From: Chloroflexota bacterium
GTDB lineage: Bacteria; Chloroflexota; Dehalococcoidia; Lucifugimonadales; Australimonadaceae
Length of the DNA: 5,835 nucleotides
NCBI GenBank assembly: GCA_028875085.1
Contig: JAPPFU010000111.1
Location: 1 to 5,835 of the forward strand
Direction of reading: 5' to 3'
Shown here: positions 5,347 through 5,835 of the stretch, piece by piece
How positions within the stretch are numbered: position 1 is the first letter of the stretch
How the letters are laid out: every line of letters begins with the position of its first letter
Notes under the pieces: model-generated
Databases searched by the model: none
Seen by the model: only the letters and a program-made list of their open reading frames with translations
What the model was told of the DNA's origin: nothing
Translations under genes and position numbers: made by a program

Positions 5347-5484
5347 GTGCCGAAGCGCACGTGGCAACCAAAGAAACGTCGGCGGGCCAGGGTTCACGGA
5401 TTCCGGGCGCGGATGCACACGCCTGGTGGCCGCCGCGTTCTCAACCGCCGCCGGACGAAGGGCCGCCACGCCCTGTCCGTCTAG
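5347..5484 (+). CDS. rpmH: Large ribosomal subunit protein bL34
   Basis: 45 residues beginning (M)PKRTWQPKKRRRARVHGFR, then GFRARM, TPGGRRVLNRRRTKGRHALS and a final Val. This is the full L34 pattern: the PKRT(W/Y)QP start, the basic core, the FxxRMxTxxGRxVLxxRRxKGR block and the short tail. Length is normal for L34 (about 44-47). The protein is a small, highly basic component of the 50S subunit. It starts with GTG, has a good Shine-Dalgarno site and a strong promoter, and precedes rnpA by 22 nt in the conserved rpmH-rnpA order. It is short enough to be missed by length-filtered gene calling. Confidence 0.96.
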   Translation: MPKRTWQPKKRRRARVHGFRARMHTPGGRRVLNRRRTKGRHALSV

Positions 5485-5493
5485 GACGGGGGC

Positions 5494-5497
5494 GGAG
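5494..5497 (+). promoter_or_regulatory. Ribosome binding site of rnpA
   Basis: GGAG at 5494-5497 lies 9 nt before the ATG at 5507 in the 22-nt gap after rpmH and supports that start. Confidence 0.5.
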
Positions 5498-5506
5498 CGT
5501 CGGCCT

Positions 5507-5835
5507 ATGACGCGGGAAGCGTTCCCCAAGAGTCTTCGGTTGCGCCGCCGGGCAGACTTTGCGGCGCTGCGCGAGCGCGGCGCATCCTACGCGCACCCCT
5601 ACCTGGTGCTACGCGCCGCGCCCAACGCGCTGCCCCACTCGCGGTTCGCCTTCGCCGTTAGCAAGCGCGTCGCCAAGCACGCGGTGGCGCGCAACCTGCT
5701 GCGGCGCAGGATGCGCGAGGTGGCGCGGCGGTCGGACTTGCGCGGGGGTTGGGACGCGCTCTTCATCGCGCGCCCGGCCTGCGCGGGCGCGGACTTTGCG
5801 GACGTGCGGAAGGCGATGCGCTCCGTGGGGAGGCG
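5507..5835 (+). CDS. rnpA: Ribonuclease P protein component, C-terminus outside the window
   Basis: 109 codons are visible and the frame is open at the window edge. RnpA is the protein subunit that helps the catalytic RNA remove 5' leaders from tRNA precursors. The N-terminal LRLRRRADFAALRERGAS (10-27) is the usual opening, RFAFAVSKRVAKHAVARN (46-63) leads into the signature RNR helix, seen as ARNLLRRRMREV (61-72), with the arginines that contact pre-tRNA and RNase P RNA. Family members are about 110-130 residues, so only a short tail should be missing. Start ATG at 5507 has a GGAG site; it is co-transcribed with rpmH. yidD and yidC often follow but cannot be seen here. Confidence 0.95.
   Translation, partial: MTREAFPKSLRLRRRADFAALRERGASYAHPYLVLRAAPNALPHSRFAFAVSKRVAKHAVARNLLRRRMREVARRSDLRGGWDALFIARPACAGADFADVRKAMRSVGR

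Noticed and set aside
5161..5529. N-terminal extension of the HNH protein to an ATG at 5529
   Set aside because: The extra 123 residues would run antisense through rpmH and the start of rnpA, carry no family similarity, and lie upstream of a good promoter placed for the ATG at 5160.

Overview
This is a GC-rich bacterial window, close to fully coding, with G or C at most third codon positions. Non-ATG starts are common: purF uses TTG, the GalT-like gene GTG and rpmH GTG. The style of several proteins (an ALG5/DPG-synthase-like glycosyltransferase, a short PncB2-type nicotinate phosphoribosyltransferase homologue, a four-Cys HNH protein opening with LNQNYEPLNV, and L34 plus RNase P protein) suggests Chloroflexota or a nearby lineage. 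That assignment rests on remembered family appearance, not on a search.

Layout. The left edge (1-79, minus) holds only the first 26 codons of a divergent gene that leaves the window. From 255 to 3552 three plus-strand genes are packed with 9-10 nt gaps and look like one operon: purF (amidophosphoribosyltransferase, first step of purine synthesis), an unusual GalT/HIT-superfamily protein with an HGHMQ motif, and a family-2 glycosyltransferase. After 48-60 nt containing a promoter-like element comes a nicotinate phosphoribosyltransferase-family gene (to 4611). It meets an HNH-protein gene on the minus strand (4621-5160) tail to tail, with a 9-bp perfect inverted repeat across the two stop codons. 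A 186-nt divergent spacer carries good promoters in both directions, then rpmH (ribosomal protein L34, 45 codons, 5347-5484) and the start of rnpA (RNase P protein, running off the right edge).

Functional reading. purF and the nicotinate-PRTase relative both belong to families that consume PRPP. The GalT-like protein and the glycosyltransferase could form a sugar-nucleotide/lipid-linked sugar pair, but that link is inference from adjacency. rpmH-rnpA is the conserved translation/RNA-processing pair often found near dnaA and the origin; here the gene upstream is the HNH gene on the opposite strand, and no DnaA boxes were seen.

The points most worth a second look are the unassigned GalT-like family, the PncB-like protein that has lost residues usual for its family, the very short predicted leaders of several genes, and the predominance of TAG stops with no TGA. 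No mobile element, CRISPR array, tRNA or rRNA was seen.
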